Below, piece by piece: positions 55,901-63,994 of a stretch of DNA of 64,000 nt (position 1 is its first letter; every line of letters starts with the position of its first letter). The position numbers and the translations under genes were made by a program. The notes under the pieces were generated by a model. The model was not told the DNA's origin, did no database searches, and saw only the letters and a program-made list of their open reading frames with translations. This DNA comes from JAVKBW01 sp040222995 (GTDB taxonomy: Bacteria > Pseudomonadota > Alphaproteobacteria > UBA8366 > Aestuariispiraceae), in assembly GCA_040222995.1 (NCBI GenBank), contig JAVKBW010000039.1:372001-436000 (forward strand). Direction: 5' to 3'.

Positions 55901-58900
55901 GTACCGTCCGCTGGCAGGTTGACCGCGTTGTAGGACCAGGTGCCGTCGGCATTGACGGTCAACTGGCCATATTCCGTTGTAACCGTGTCGCCGGCATTCG
56001 CAGTCGCCGTATTGCCCGAGGCGTCTGTATACGAAAAGGCGGCGATTTGCGCCGTACCTGCATCCGCGCCCAGCGTATCATTGGCCAGCAGACCGTTGGC
56101 GGCTTCTTCCGCGCCCGCCGTCAGAACCGCGTCTGCAACCGTCGCATCGATAGCAACGGCGGCGTCATCGACCGCAACCGGCACGTCGTCGATGATTTCG
56201 ATATCAAAAGACGCCGTGACGGTATCGCCGTTGCCGTCGGTCGCGACAACGCTGAACGGCAGGGTCAGGGAATCGCCAGCCTGATCAAGACTGCCCAGCA
56301 AGGTGAAGTCATACCCGAAGCCGTTTTCCGCATCGCCGGTGATATTGATTTCGGCAATCGGCGTTCCACCCGACGTCGCGCCGGTGAGCGTGAGACCGTC
56401 CGCCGACCGGACGAAGGTGACGGCATCGCCGCCCGATGTCAGACCAGCAGCATTCAGGCTGTCGGCGCTATCGGCAGTGAAGACAAGCGGATCGGATTCA
56501 GCTGCGCCGTCGACCTTGAAATCGACATCGATGGAATTCGAAAGCGTCGTGCTTTCCGGCGTATCGTCTGAGCCTGCGGCAAGATCGTCTTCATCGACCG
56601 ATCCGCCCGCGACGGTAAGTTCCGGAATGTCCGGCCCGTCCAGCTCAATCCGCTCCCAGTCCTGGATCGTCAGACCGAGCGCCTCGAAGGTCCGTTCCGC
56701 ACCGCTGTCGGTGGTTTCATCGGCATTGTTCGCAATGAAATCCCTGATTTCCTGCAATTCGCGAAGGATGTCCGGGTTCTGCAGATCGGCATCCGTGAAA
56801 CGGATGACAAGCGTGTCGTCGCCGATACCGCCGTCATAGCGCTCGCCCTCGCCGCCTTCGCCGACCGTGAAGACGCCACGGTCATCACCGGCTTCGCCGA
56901 AGACCTGATCTTCGCCGGCGCCACCGTCGAGCGTATCATTGCCGAAACCGGCCGCCGAAGCAGGCGATACCTCGATGGTCTGGAACACCGCACCGGAGAC
57001 ATTGGAGAAGTTCTGTTCCGTATCGATATCGACGGACTGCGCCGACACCATGACAGTGAAGTCCGCTTCGGTTTGCGGAACCGTCACGGTCAGGCCAGCC
57101 AGTTGATCCGCGTGCAGAACTGCCCCGCCACCGGTCACGTCTATTGTGTCACCGGCTGCGTTGGTCAGCGTTGCCGAGGCCGGGAGACCCGCAATCATCA
57201 GAGACAGGGATTCCGATCCGTCCTGATCGATCAGGTCGGCGGAAATGTCGAGACCGATTTCCACATCGCCTTCGAAACGGTCGCCATAGATAACGTCATC
57301 GCCGCCGCCACCGGCTATATCGTCGGACCCGGCGCCACCGAGCAGCACGTCAGCATCTTCGGTGCCGGCAATTTCATCGTCACCGCCGGCATCAGTTGAA
57401 ACAACATTGCCAAGTTGCGTCTGAAGCTCAACACCATCCGCCACGGCGCGAACCACGATATCGGTCGATGCACCGGCGGACGAAACCGTTCCGTTTTCGT
57501 TGCTCGTCACATTGGCCGTGGCGCTGATCGGCTGGTCGTCACCGGAATCGGCTGGCGCTTGGAACGTGACATTATCGACATCAGCCGCCTGGATCGTGAC
57601 CGATCCGCCTTCGATTGTCTGCTCGACACCGCCAACGAATACCGTGCTGCCTTCCGGCAGATCGGACAGCACGATACTGTCCAGGCTGAACAGAGTCGGA
57701 TTGCCGATCGTGACATCGAAATCGAGCGGTATCGGCTGGTCTTCCATTCCATCGCCGGACACCGTCAGTGCAACGCTGGTGGTGGACGGCAGGTCAAGAC
57801 GAATATCCTGCGCCGCCGTGGCGGTATCGCCGTCGCCATCCATAACCGTATAGGTGAAGCCGTCGCTCTGTACTTCGGTCAGGCTCGCAACGGCTGTGGA
57901 TTCAACCTCGAACGACCATGTGCCATCCGCGTTAACCTGCAATTGCCCGTGCTGGGTCGATACGGTTTCACCCGCCGCCGCCGTCTGTTGAACGCCTTCG
58001 GCATCGGTGTAGGAGAAGCTGGTGATCGTGGCGCCGTCGTCATCCGCGCCAAGCGAATCGTTAGCCAGAAGATTGGCCGCACCGGCATCGGTTCCCGCCG
58101 TCAACCGGGTGTCGGATACGGTCTGAAGGGCATCGTCCTGCGCAACCAGACCGTCATCGGCCACGGTTACGGTAAGAGAGGCATTCTGCGTGCTGCCGTC
58201 GGCATCCCGCGCGGTGACGGCGAACGGAAGATCAATCGCGCTTCCCGGACCCGCCGCGTCGTGATCGAGATTGCCCTGCAAGTTGAACTGATGCTGAAAA
58301 CCGTTTTCGGCGTCGCCGACGATGGAGATTTCGAATACGGCTGACCCGCCAGCGTCCATCGCAGACAACGTCGTACCGTTTTCCGACAATGTGAAGCTCA
58401 GCGCTTCGCCGTCAGCCGTAAGACCCAATGCCGTAAGAGAATCGATATTCGACTGATCGAATGTCAGCGGGTTTTCACCCGCCGGTCCATCCGGTCCGAA
58501 TTCAACATTGATGGCCTGGCTTGATGTGACTGCACCACCGCCGGTTCCGGTATCTTCCGCCGTACCGAGCGCGGCTTCACTGACAAGGCCGCTGCCCGTC
58601 GATACGGCATTGCCACCGAAGGAAACCGAAGGTCCGGCTCCGTCCTGAATGCTGATCGGCTGGGTGGCTGTCGACGTATCTCCGTCGCCGTCCACAATCG
58701 TGTAGGTAAAATTGTCGGCTGCGGACGTATTCAGGTTATCCGCAGAAGCCGTTGCCTGATAGGTCCAGGTGCCGTCCGCATTAACCGTCAACTGACCGAA
58801 TTGCGTCGCAACGGTTTCGCCGGCATCGGCCACCGAGGCTACGCCATTCGCATCGGTATAGCCGAAGCTTTGAATTTCCACACCGGCGCCATCCGCGCCC

Positions 58901-61290
58901 AGTTCGTCATTCGTCAGAAGGTTCGCCGCGCCGAGATCCGTCGACGCAACGCCACCGGCTTCGGTCAGCGTTACCGCCGCATCGTCATTGGCGGTCGGGA
59001 TATCGTCCCGCACATCGATATGAATGACACCGTCGGCGGTATCGCCATCCGCATCGGTAACGCGCACGGTGAACGGCAGATCGGCCAGAACGTTTTCCGC
59101 CGAGTCTGTATCGTGATCCAGATTGCCTTCAAGATCGAACGTGTAACTGTATCCGGCATCGCCATTATCCGCGATGGCCATGGTGAAGACCGGGTTGCCT
59201 TCACCTGCCTGCGCTTCAATGGTCAAACCGTCAGCGGAAAGCACGAAGCCGACATCGTTTCCATTTTGTGTCAGGCCCAGCGCTTCCAGCGCCGTAATCG
59301 TGTCGGTCGTGAACACCACCGAACCCGATTCCGCCGCACCGTTCGCGCCGAAATCGACCTGGATGGCCTGCGTGACGGAATTGCCGGATTCGGACCCGTC
59401 GGAGCCGAGGCTCGCCGGCGTCGAGACGTCATCTTCATCGACCAGGCCGCCGCCAGTCGCCTGCGGCGCGCTGTCGTCGCCGAACGCAATTGTCGGCACG
59501 TCATTCGTCTGGATCGATATCGGCTGTTCGGCCGTCGCCGTGTCGCCGTCATTGTCTGTGACCGTGTAGCCGAATCCGGCGGCCAGATTGCCGGAAACCG
59601 GCAGGTCGCCGGTCGCCATGGAGGTGAAGGACCAGGTGCCGTCATACGAGACGGTCAGGCTGCCGAATTCGGTATCGACGTCAACACTGCCGTTTGACGG
59701 GACACCGGCGGTCGCCGGATTTCCGTCTGCATCTGTATAGCTGATGGCGCTGATGCGAATGCCGTCCGCGCCGACCGTACCCTGCGCGAATTCATTGGCG
59801 AGGAGACCGTCGGCGACCGTATCGGCGCCGGCCTCGAGCGCATCGCTGCCGGAAGACTTCACATCGAGGGCGATTTCCGCCTCGCTGACCGCGCCGAGCG
59901 TATCGTCGACAACGGATACCGAGAAGGAGCCGCTTGTCTTGGACCCGTCGCCATCGGTTGCCTGAACCGTGAACGGCAACGACAGCGCATCGTCTGCCCC
60001 CGAATGGTCGACCGGGCTCTGCAGGGTAAAGGAATAACTGTATCCGTCCGCCGGGGTTCCGTTGATGGTGACTGTAAAGACACCCCCACCTTCGGCGGTT
60101 TCGGCAACAAGCGTCCGGCCACTGTCTTCAAGCCGGACCGTTACGTCGGATCCGCGGCTCGTAAGGTCGAGGGCGTTCAGCGCATCAACCGAACCGGCGG
60201 TAAAGACAACCGGGTTTACCGCGGCCGCACCATCGGCGCCGAAATTGATATCAAGATCGATATCCGAACCGCCCGGCAGCCCGAGTTCCTGCGCAGTTGG
60301 CAGGCCCGTCGACACGTCGATTTCCGGAAACGCGTCAAGCACGGCGACATCGTTGTTCAGCGTAAACGACGCCTCGAACACTTCCGCATCCAACGCGGCG
60401 ATGGTCGGCAGAGTATCGACCGGCGGCGGCGGCGGAATGGGCGGTACCGGCGGCGGCGGTGCGGAAGCCCCCGCAGGAACAGGCGAACTTGGTGTCGGCC
60501 CCGACGTCGGCGGAGAATCCGGAGTGGTATTAATCGGATTCACACCCGGCGAAAGATTTACGTCGCCATAGTTTGTCACAGGAGAAAAACTGGGCGGTCC
60601 CGCAGGACCGGCCGCGGTTTCAATATCGTCGAACGTTTCCGCGTAGGTGCTGATGTCGCTGGCCAGTTCGATCAGCTCGGACGCCGAGATCGTCACGCCG
60701 TCCGGCTGCAACAGGTCGGGCGGCGAATCCGAGAAAGCGGCATCAACAAGCGAAACAAATATAACCTGCGATCCGTCCGCGAAGATCAGGGTGATATCGT
60801 TGTCTGTCTGAATGATCTCGACTTCTTCCAGCGAGAAGCCAAGACGCAGCGGTTGCCCTGCAACAATCGTATATTCCTGGGTTTCGCCGGTATCCGGCCT
60901 CGGAACATCCAGCGCGCCTTCACTTGCATCCTGCGTGAATTCAGCTTCCGACAGAATAGCGGCCTGCGAAATGACATGTGCCGGCTGGACCAGCAGAGGC
61001 GGCTGTTCTGCAAATGCATCCGCGCTTGGGCCGGCAAGTTCAACGACGCCGCCATTTTCAAGTTCGATCCGAACAAGGCCTTCCTGCGAGGTAATCCGGG
61101 CCGCCCCGATATCGAAATCGGTTTTGAGCACCTGTCCGGGCTGCACCGAAACCTGAATGGTCTGTCCTGCGCCCGGATCTGTGACCTCCAGGGCGTCTTC
61201 GGCAAGCGGATTATCATCAGCTATATAGTTGAATGCATCGTCCGCTCCGTTGGCGTATCCGACGCTTTCAATTTGATTTTCTATCGCCAT
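49927..61290 (-). CDS. Giant type I-secreted RTX adhesin
   Basis: A 3787-residue surface adhesin. N-terminus: two related beta modules (about residues 40-115 and 135-212), a TAAG motif at 225-228 and a proline-rich linker (about 259-290). Centre: six paired T1SS-143/VCBS-type units starting near 349, 647, 928, 1588, 1870 and 2153, interrupted by two copies of an Ig-like plus RTX block (about 1168-1469 and 2400-2707). C-terminal part: a DUF4114 domain (about 2752-2925), an RTX run (about 3150-3213), a second DUF4114 (starting about 3224) split by a LamG domain (about 3369-3586) and closing at 3609-3627 (GFEDIAGGGDLDFNDLVV). Finally a type I secretion target region and an EF-hand-like loop D3731-E3742. 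Calcium-dependent, cell-surface and biofilm roles are inferred. It is followed by its transporter and adaptor. Confidence 0.93.
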   Translation of the reverse strand: MAIENQIESVGYANGADDAFNYIADDNPLAEDALEVTDPGAGQTIQVSVQPGQVLKTDFDIGAARITSQEGLVRIELENGGVVELAGPSADAFAEQPPLLVQPAHVISQAAILSEAEFTQDASEGALDVPRPDTGETQEYTIVAGQPLRLGFSLEEVEIIQTDNDITLIFADGSQVIFVSLVDAAFSDSPPDLLQPDGVTISASELIELASDISTYAETFDDIETAAGPAGPPSFSPVTNYGDVNLSPGVNPINTTPDSPPTSGPTPSSPVPAGASAPPPPVPPIPPPPPVDTLPTIAALDAEVFEASFTLNNDVAVLDAFPEIDVSTGLPTAQELGLPGGSDIDLDINFGADGAAAVNPVVFTAGSVDALNALDLTSRGSDVTVRLEDSGRTLVAETAEGGGVFTVTINGTPADGYSYSFTLQSPVDHSGADDALSLPFTVQATDGDGSKTSGSFSVSVVDDTLGAVSEAEIALDVKSSGSDALEAGADTVADGLLANEFAQGTVGADGIRISAISYTDADGNPATAGVPSNGSVDVDTEFGSLTVSYDGTWSFTSMATGDLPVSGNLAAGFGYTVTDNDGDTATAEQPISIQTNDVPTIAFGDDSAPQATGGGLVDEDDVSTPASLGSDGSESGNSVTQAIQVDFGANGAAESGSVVFTTDTITALEALGLTQNGNDVGFVLSADGLTIEAQAGEGNPVFTMAIADNGDAGYSYTFDLEGNLDHDTDSAENVLADLPFTVRVTDADGDTADGVIHIDVRDDIPTANDDAAVTLTEAGGVASTDLGAANLLTNDELGADGAGVEIQSFGYTDANGVASVADAGETVATQFGQLTVNADGTWTYQATASADNLNTSAADNFTYTIVDGDGDTSTATQPISIQDGAGPSVSFGGNAVSTGSGLVSEAALGTAEDTGTGGGAVTSSQAINVEFGPDGPAGENPLTFDQSNIDSLTALGLTADGEALSFTLSENGTTLSAMDAGGSAVFEISIVGDAENGFQHQFNLQGNLDHDAAGPGSAIDLPFAVTARDADGSTQNASLTVTVADDGLVAQDDALQTVSDTRLTAGTDAGAANLLANDSLGADDDGATITSFSYTDAEGVQQTAAAGETVSTQHGQLQVNADGTWSFEVESTAVASLTEVQSDGFTYTVMDGDGDTATAAQDIRLDLPSTTSVALTVSGDGMEDQPIPLDFDVTIGNPTLFSLDSIVLSDLPEGSTVFVGGVEQTIEGGSVTIQAADVDNVTFQAPADSGDDQPISATANVTSNENGTVSSAGASTDIVVRAVADGVELQTQLGNVVSTDAGGDDEIAGTEDADVLLGGAGSDDIAGGGGDDVIYGDRFEGDVEIGLDISADLIDQDGSESLSLMIAGLPASATLTNAAGDTIDVTGGGAVLHADQLAGLTVTVPQTEADFTVMVSAQSVDIDTEQNFSNVSGAVFQTIEVSPASAAGFGNDTLDGGAGEDQVFGEAGDDRGVFTVGEGGEGERYDGGIGDDTLVIRFTDADLQNPDILRELQEIRDFIANNADETTDSGAERTFEALGLTIQDWERIELDGPDIPELTVAGGSVDEDDLAAGSDDTPESTTLSNSIDVDFKVDGAAESDPLVFTADSADSLNAAGLTSGGDAVTFVRSADGLTLTGATSGGTPIAEINITGDAENGFGYDFTLLGSLDQAGDSLTLPFSVVATDGNGDTVTASFDIEIIDDVPVAVDDAAVAIDATVADAVLTAGAEEAANGLLANDTLGADAGTAQIAAFSYTDASGNTATANAGDTVTTEYGQLTVNADGTWSYNAVNLPADGTVSDDFSYTLVDGDGDTSTAVQPISITNDAEPEIVIGTPGDPTPGVTVDEDDLATATDQGTDQSDSPSAGRPITIDFGEDGPADIDPVVFTGETIDSLNDRGLTANGSQAVSYTLSDDGRVITAETADGENVFTLAIEGDADTGFSYQFTLQGGLDHEAGEGENSISDLLFDVRVTDGDGTQATASITINIVDDVPVAVDDIAQTITEAGGVTGTDAGAANLLANDEVGADGGQIVAFTYTDGDGATQIANAGQTVDTQFGQLTVNTDGTWSYESTKAASNDGAAANDGFSYMVQDGDGDQSTAVQPIVIQDGPGPKISFGDNPDTESGFGEVAEDDLRTSEDTGSDATPEPTTVSQTIAVDFGADGPAEEGAVVFSDATIDGLEALSLTADGEAVSFTLSDDGTTISAIDAGGSPVFEMTLSGEGDAPYSYSFSLQGNLDHPEGLGANDLSLPFEVSVTDGDGTTSSAPIAISIVDDVPVAVDDGVVTVGETDLSAGSGGGGVNLLANDTSGSDDDQMQIVSFTYSDADGVEQTAAAGSTVETQFGVLTVGTDGSWTFEASPEAIATLGENAADSFTYTMQDGDGDTATASQNLVIEASVDPTATVTIGGEGNEDERIDLNIDVTLVSASPVLTVAGVTISNIPSDATLFAANGSMLDTASGSITLTTDQLEGLQIQAAADSGVDIGDLVATAHVENTVTGVVTDSAATGGVVVHAVADGADVSATAEGSLGGDPGSDDVLVGGAGEDTIFGGGGDDQIAGQGSDDVLYGDVFEGSGAVALNIDTGLVDQDGSETLIVTIDGFPAGATLANSNGDDLVIADSAIQLTEDQLEGLTLTAPEGTPAFDLDITVQTFDFDADTGTTDPSQVATTSVSIASFGDAAPGDDTIEGGMGNDTIFGNEGDDVLSGNGGDETVEITHDWTIADPLPSMQERRELSGEDINGVDPANLTFAADHPVSVSFISEGAGYQNSLGYYKIGPNGEISDVQFVFENASDNVLQSGQSVDLNISAGDQINFFIVADGNKSNNYDTFSGGAYQFVDGDGNPATTTTDNPQLVYVDANGSVTPVNGPTYHAVGSGGDTGINPDGQQHSISGYNAETGGLQIAFEDLPALGDEDFNDLVIEVRAEPAFGIVGDDDLIYGNDGNDIIFGNAGDDVVYGDDDDPGEAPPTVETGTITADNVRDTDSGFTVTARQVDENGNLTGADAGSLMTVAGGIGVAGTPESGIAHQVGYDPTSGVSEQVVVSFDEPVTSADFSFSNLYANEGDNRGAEGDEQGQWQVYSNGELVAEGLFTSGGSGHTGHVEIDTGGVAFDEIVFLATPYTGGNWDTTTDSSDYYIREINFSRMVPGESEGFDDTISGNDGNDALFGMQGHDTIDGGADNDVIDGGADNDVIDGGSGNDIVVGGTGQDWIMGGTDNGDIQVTESMNVTLVGSDAGYDNSFGYFFAGEDGDPETGSIIWSNVNATQSGATHSIVLNGIDSGDVGFFIIPDGSDLNASLTDGTSVTFTRNDDGDIVAMADGEALDGQGADALFTGSGDLNADGLVHANVSQAGGNQAALAVSATDTVSEAILANDPVAFWRFGEGSGSTVVDATGRHNGVYKKGADSDAEGAPGEDGNLGAGFDGKNDYIEIPQSSDFQLAAGTVMLSFNPADTNGTQGLFSRDSRGFDDGGHLTAELQGSKLVVRLQSDGESHYVETDAGAIQAGQWHNIAFSFGEGGMNLYVGGTLVDHNDYTGGISGNNEPIVIGAGSTTSHDGQAGASEYFKGAIDEVAIFDTELSDVSLSAIYEPSPVVSQTPAPITNDDGVLVELGFEDIAGGGDLDFNDLVVHVEHSISVGAFEAGDQLWGGVEGGTGDGEKDVFFFREGDGVDTIHDFEVGIDQLVVSGYGRDDVRFVSDGNDTIVRLGDNEAVKLVGVTVDELGGESAIAEHDADGNSDGVLSADELIDLREDLFSDDGGAAPKSEDAGIVFVAPVEPGFNDDNTGGENSV
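51717..51770 (-). repeat. Exact 27-bp tandem repeat in the RTX region
   Basis: Two identical 27-base units (51717-51743 and 51744-51770) encoding the calcium-binding nonapeptide GGADNDVID twice. Exact identity at DNA level marks a recent in-frame slippage or duplication, unlike the diverged surrounding repeats. Confidence 0.9.
53172..56541 (-). repeat. Super-repeat copy 2 in the adhesin (approximate bounds)
   Basis: Encodes residues about 1584-2707: three T1SS-143/VCBS units followed by an Ig-like/RTX block. Unit order and unit-specific features match copy 1: GLLAN in the first unit, TEAGGV and QDGPGPKISFG in the second, and DGSWTFEASPEAIATL in the third. Confidence 0.75.
56884..60258 (-). 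repeat. Super-repeat copy 1 in the adhesin (approximate bounds)
   Basis: Encodes residues about 345-1469, offset about 1239 residues from copy 2. Matching hallmarks are GLLAN in unit 1, TEAGGV and QDGAGPSVSFG in unit 2, DGTWSFEVESTAVASL in unit 3, then the Ig-like block with GDGMEDQPI and RTX nonapeptides. The copies are clearly diverged, so the duplication is old. Confidence 0.75.
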
Positions 61291-61621
61291 TCGTCCGCTT
61301 TCTGACTAATCCGGCCGCGCCGTTCGAGCGAGGGTCCGATTCCATTTCATCTTTCCGTCACGCCGCCAGTCTGTCTAAAGTCCAAAACAGGAACCGGTTT
61401 TCAGACAGACCTTCCGACGGCTACCTTCTCCATATGGATGAACCGACGTCAGAATTGAAGATAAAAAATGTAAATATTATTATTTATTTTATTAAAATTT
61501 TAGATAATTTGTTATTATAACCATGCACTGTCGATTTTATGCGAGACAGAATCCGATCTTTTAACAATGCAGTGTATATATTTTTTAAGGTTCGACTTTA
61601 ACGGCGGCGATACCGTATAGC
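61291..61621 (-). promoter_or_regulatory. AT-rich upstream region of the adhesin gene
   Basis: A 331 bp stretch without a gene between the TolC-family stop and the adhesin start. Positions 61458-61520 are almost all A and T, unlike the surrounding GC-rich DNA, with another AT block at 61556-61587. On the minus strand a TATAAT (61519-61514) is a candidate -10; no good -35 is seen. CTGTC/GACAG arms (61529-61549 region) could be an operator. Likely holds the adhesin promoter and a long AT-rich leader. Confidence 0.5.
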
Positions 61622-63994
61622 TCAGTCGATACTTGTCTGAACGCGCATGTAGACCTTGCGATTCAACGCTTCGGGTTCAAACGCACCGGCAACAGAGCCA
61701 TTTCCGCCTGTCGAGGCTGTGCGGCGCAGCCGGTCAAGACCGTCAATCGTGAAAACCGGCAAACCAGGGTCAGGAAGAATGTAGGGTTCGGGCTTCGGCT
61801 CCGCATCACGCCATAGCGGGTCGCTGTCTGGACCGGTTTGCGGCGGCACGGAAAACGCATCATATGGCAGATCGGGCAGACCCGGCACAGGGTCGATCGC
61901 GATGCCCCCTTGCAGCGGCTGTTCCGCCATCGGCTCCGGATAGGTGGCGATGAACGGCTGCTCCCGCTCGATACTGACGGAATTGAAAATATCGTCGTTG
62001 ATTTTCTCGCCGTCCGGACGATCGGGCACAAACGGGTTCAACGGATCCTGTTCTATCCCGTCCGGGTTGAGCTCCGGCATAACGGGACGGAAGTCTCTGC
62101 CGGCGGGCGGCGTTTCCGTTTCATTCAGGCCGCTGAGGCCCGATTCGGCCGGCGGTTCCGGCTGTTCGCCTTCCGGCGGCGAAGGATCGACCAGTTCCGG
62201 GTCAAGCAGGTTCGAATCCAGCAGGTCAGGCGACAATTCTCCGTCCGTATCCAGCGCGGTGTCTTCCGTCCGATCCGCCGGCGCGTCGGTTGCGGCGCTT
62301 TCACCCCCGGGTTCGGGCGCCAGAATATCGGCATCCGGATCAAGCGGCGGCTGGTCGGTCGATGTCGTCCCCACCTCTTCTGACGGCGCCGCAGCGGCGT
62401 CAGGCTCGTATAAATCGTTCGATTCGAGAATATCGTTGTCGGGAATCGGCGCAGGATCGTCGATGTCCGGCAAGGTTTCCGTATCGAGAGTGGCCGTATC
62501 GTCGGAAATGCCCTCGTCCTGAGCCGGATCGAGAACATTCCCCTCCAGCCCCGACTCGAGATCGGGCGGGGCAAGCGACGGCTCGAGATCAATTTGTACG
62601 GATGGAATCGGATCTTCCGGATGTTGCGATTCTTTAAGAATCTGGGAATCGAGCGTTGCGACCAGAATTCCGCCCGTTGCCAGAATTCGGTACGCGGCAA
62701 AGAGTTCTGCAAATTCCGAGCTGATCAGATTGCCGCGCGTGATGAACAACTCGTTTTCGGCGTCCAGCAGTTCAAGAAGATTCCGCCCCCCGAGATCGAA
62801 TTGCTGACGGTATGTCTGACGCACCTGATCGTTGGCTTCCGCCTCCCGGGTCTGCGCCCCGACACGTTCCTGCGCACTTGTCCTCGCATTCCATGCCAGC
62901 CGCATTTCCTCTTCCGTCAGGCGAATGGCCCGGTTGAGACGCTGGCGGGACTCGCCGATGCGGGCCATCAGTTCCTTGCGGGTATGATAGTCCTCGAAAC
63001 CGTTGAACAGGTTGTAGTTAACAGTGACCAGAGCGGACGCAATGTATTCGCCGCCGCGAACGCCTTCCTGGTTCCGGTCCGCGCTGCCGTTCACCTCAAG
63101 CTCAACGGTCGGCAGAAAGGTTGATTTAGAGCCGTTGTATTCTGCGCGTGACGCCGCCACGTCAGCGCGATTGACGGCGATCGTCGGGTTGTTTTCCAAC
63201 GCCGTATCGATTGCCGCCTCAACGCTGTTCGGAAGCGCCCACAATGGCGGTATCGGCCGTTCGAGCGATGTCGGCGTCTCGCCGATAATCCTGATATAGG
63301 TCGCGTCCGCATCCTTCAGGCGGGACTGGGCCTCGGTCAGCGTCGCTTCCGCCGCCGCGAGGCGTGATTCAGTCTGCTGGATATCCGCGACCGTTGCCGC
63401 GCCGCCTTCGGCCTTGGCCTTGACCAGTTCCAGCGTTTGCTGATGCACGGCGATGTTTTCTTCGGCCAGCAGGACAAGTTCACGCTGCCGCAGGGATTCC
63501 AGATAGGCTTCGATCGCATCCAGCGCAATGAATTCCGATGTTTCGCGAACCCGTCTGGATGCAGAAATCGTCCGCGCCTTCTGCCTCTCGATTTCGTAAA
63601 ACGTCTCGTATCCATCGAACAGGGTCTGCGATATCGACAATGACGAACGGAAAGACGGCAGGCGAATTGTATCGCCCTCGCCCGGTAATTGCTCCCTGCC
63701 CCGGGTCGTCGCGTTGTTGGTCCATTCCTGACCTTCGGACGCCCGCAGATCGATAACAGGGTAGTAACCGCTGTAAGCCTGGTTGAGTTCTTCCGAAATA
63801 GCGCGCTGGTCTTCGACGACGATACCAACGTCGGGATTGGTCTGAAGCGCAGTCGATACGGCATCGGCAAGGTCGATCGCATGCGCAGGGGAAACGCCAA
63901 GCCCCAGCATCATAAATGCGGATAAAGGCCCGATCCTGAATCGTCCAGCACCCGACAGACTCGACGATGCCGCCAAGCCGTATCTGCGCCGCAA
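61622..63994 (-). CDS. TolC-family outer membrane protein with long C-terminal extension (start uncertain)
   Basis: At least 790 residues. A TTG at 63994 is the first in-frame start inside the window, but the frame stays open to base 64000, so the real start may lie outside. A signal peptide ends in MMLGLGVSPAHA before IDLADAV. Residues about 35-460 are the TolC channel, with the duplicated helical motif (ALQTNPDV; ALENNPTIAVNRADVAASRA) and the outer-membrane strands. The remaining about 330 residues are acidic and proline-rich, with no membrane segment (LEGNVLDPAQDEG; DPELVDPSPPEGEQPEPP). Normal TolC homologues end near residue 450-500. It is the outer-membrane exit of the adhesin secretion system. 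Confidence 0.9.
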   Translation of the reverse strand: MRRRYGLAASSSLSGAGRFRIGPLSAFMMLGLGVSPAHAIDLADAVSTALQTNPDVGIVVEDQRAISEELNQAYSGYYPVIDLRASEGQEWTNNATTRGREQLPGEGDTIRLPSFRSSLSISQTLFDGYETFYEIERQKARTISASRRVRETSEFIALDAIEAYLESLRQRELVLLAEENIAVHQQTLELVKAKAEGGAATVADIQQTESRLAAAEATLTEAQSRLKDADATYIRIIGETPTSLERPIPPLWALPNSVEAAIDTALENNPTIAVNRADVAASRAEYNGSKSTFLPTVELEVNGSADRNQEGVRGGEYIASALVTVNYNLFNGFEDYHTRKELMARIGESRQRLNRAIRLTEEEMRLAWNARTSAQERVGAQTREAEANDQVRQTYRQQFDLGGRNLLELLDAENELFITRGNLISSEFAELFAAYRILATGGILVATLDSQILKESQHPEDPIPSVQIDLEPSLAPPDLESGLEGNVLDPAQDEGISDDTATLDTETLPDIDDPAPIPDNDILESNDLYEPDAAAAPSEEVGTTSTDQPPLDPDADILAPEPGGESAATDAPADRTEDTALDTDGELSPDLLDSNLLDPELVDPSPPEGEQPEPPAESGLSGLNETETPPAGRDFRPVMPELNPDGIEQDPLNPFVPDRPDGEKINDDIFNSVSIEREQPFIATYPEPMAEQPLQGGIAIDPVPGLPDLPYDAFSVPPQTGPDSDPLWRDAEPKPEPYILPDPGLPVFTIDGLDRLRRTASTGGNGSVAGAFEPEALNRKVYMRVQTSID

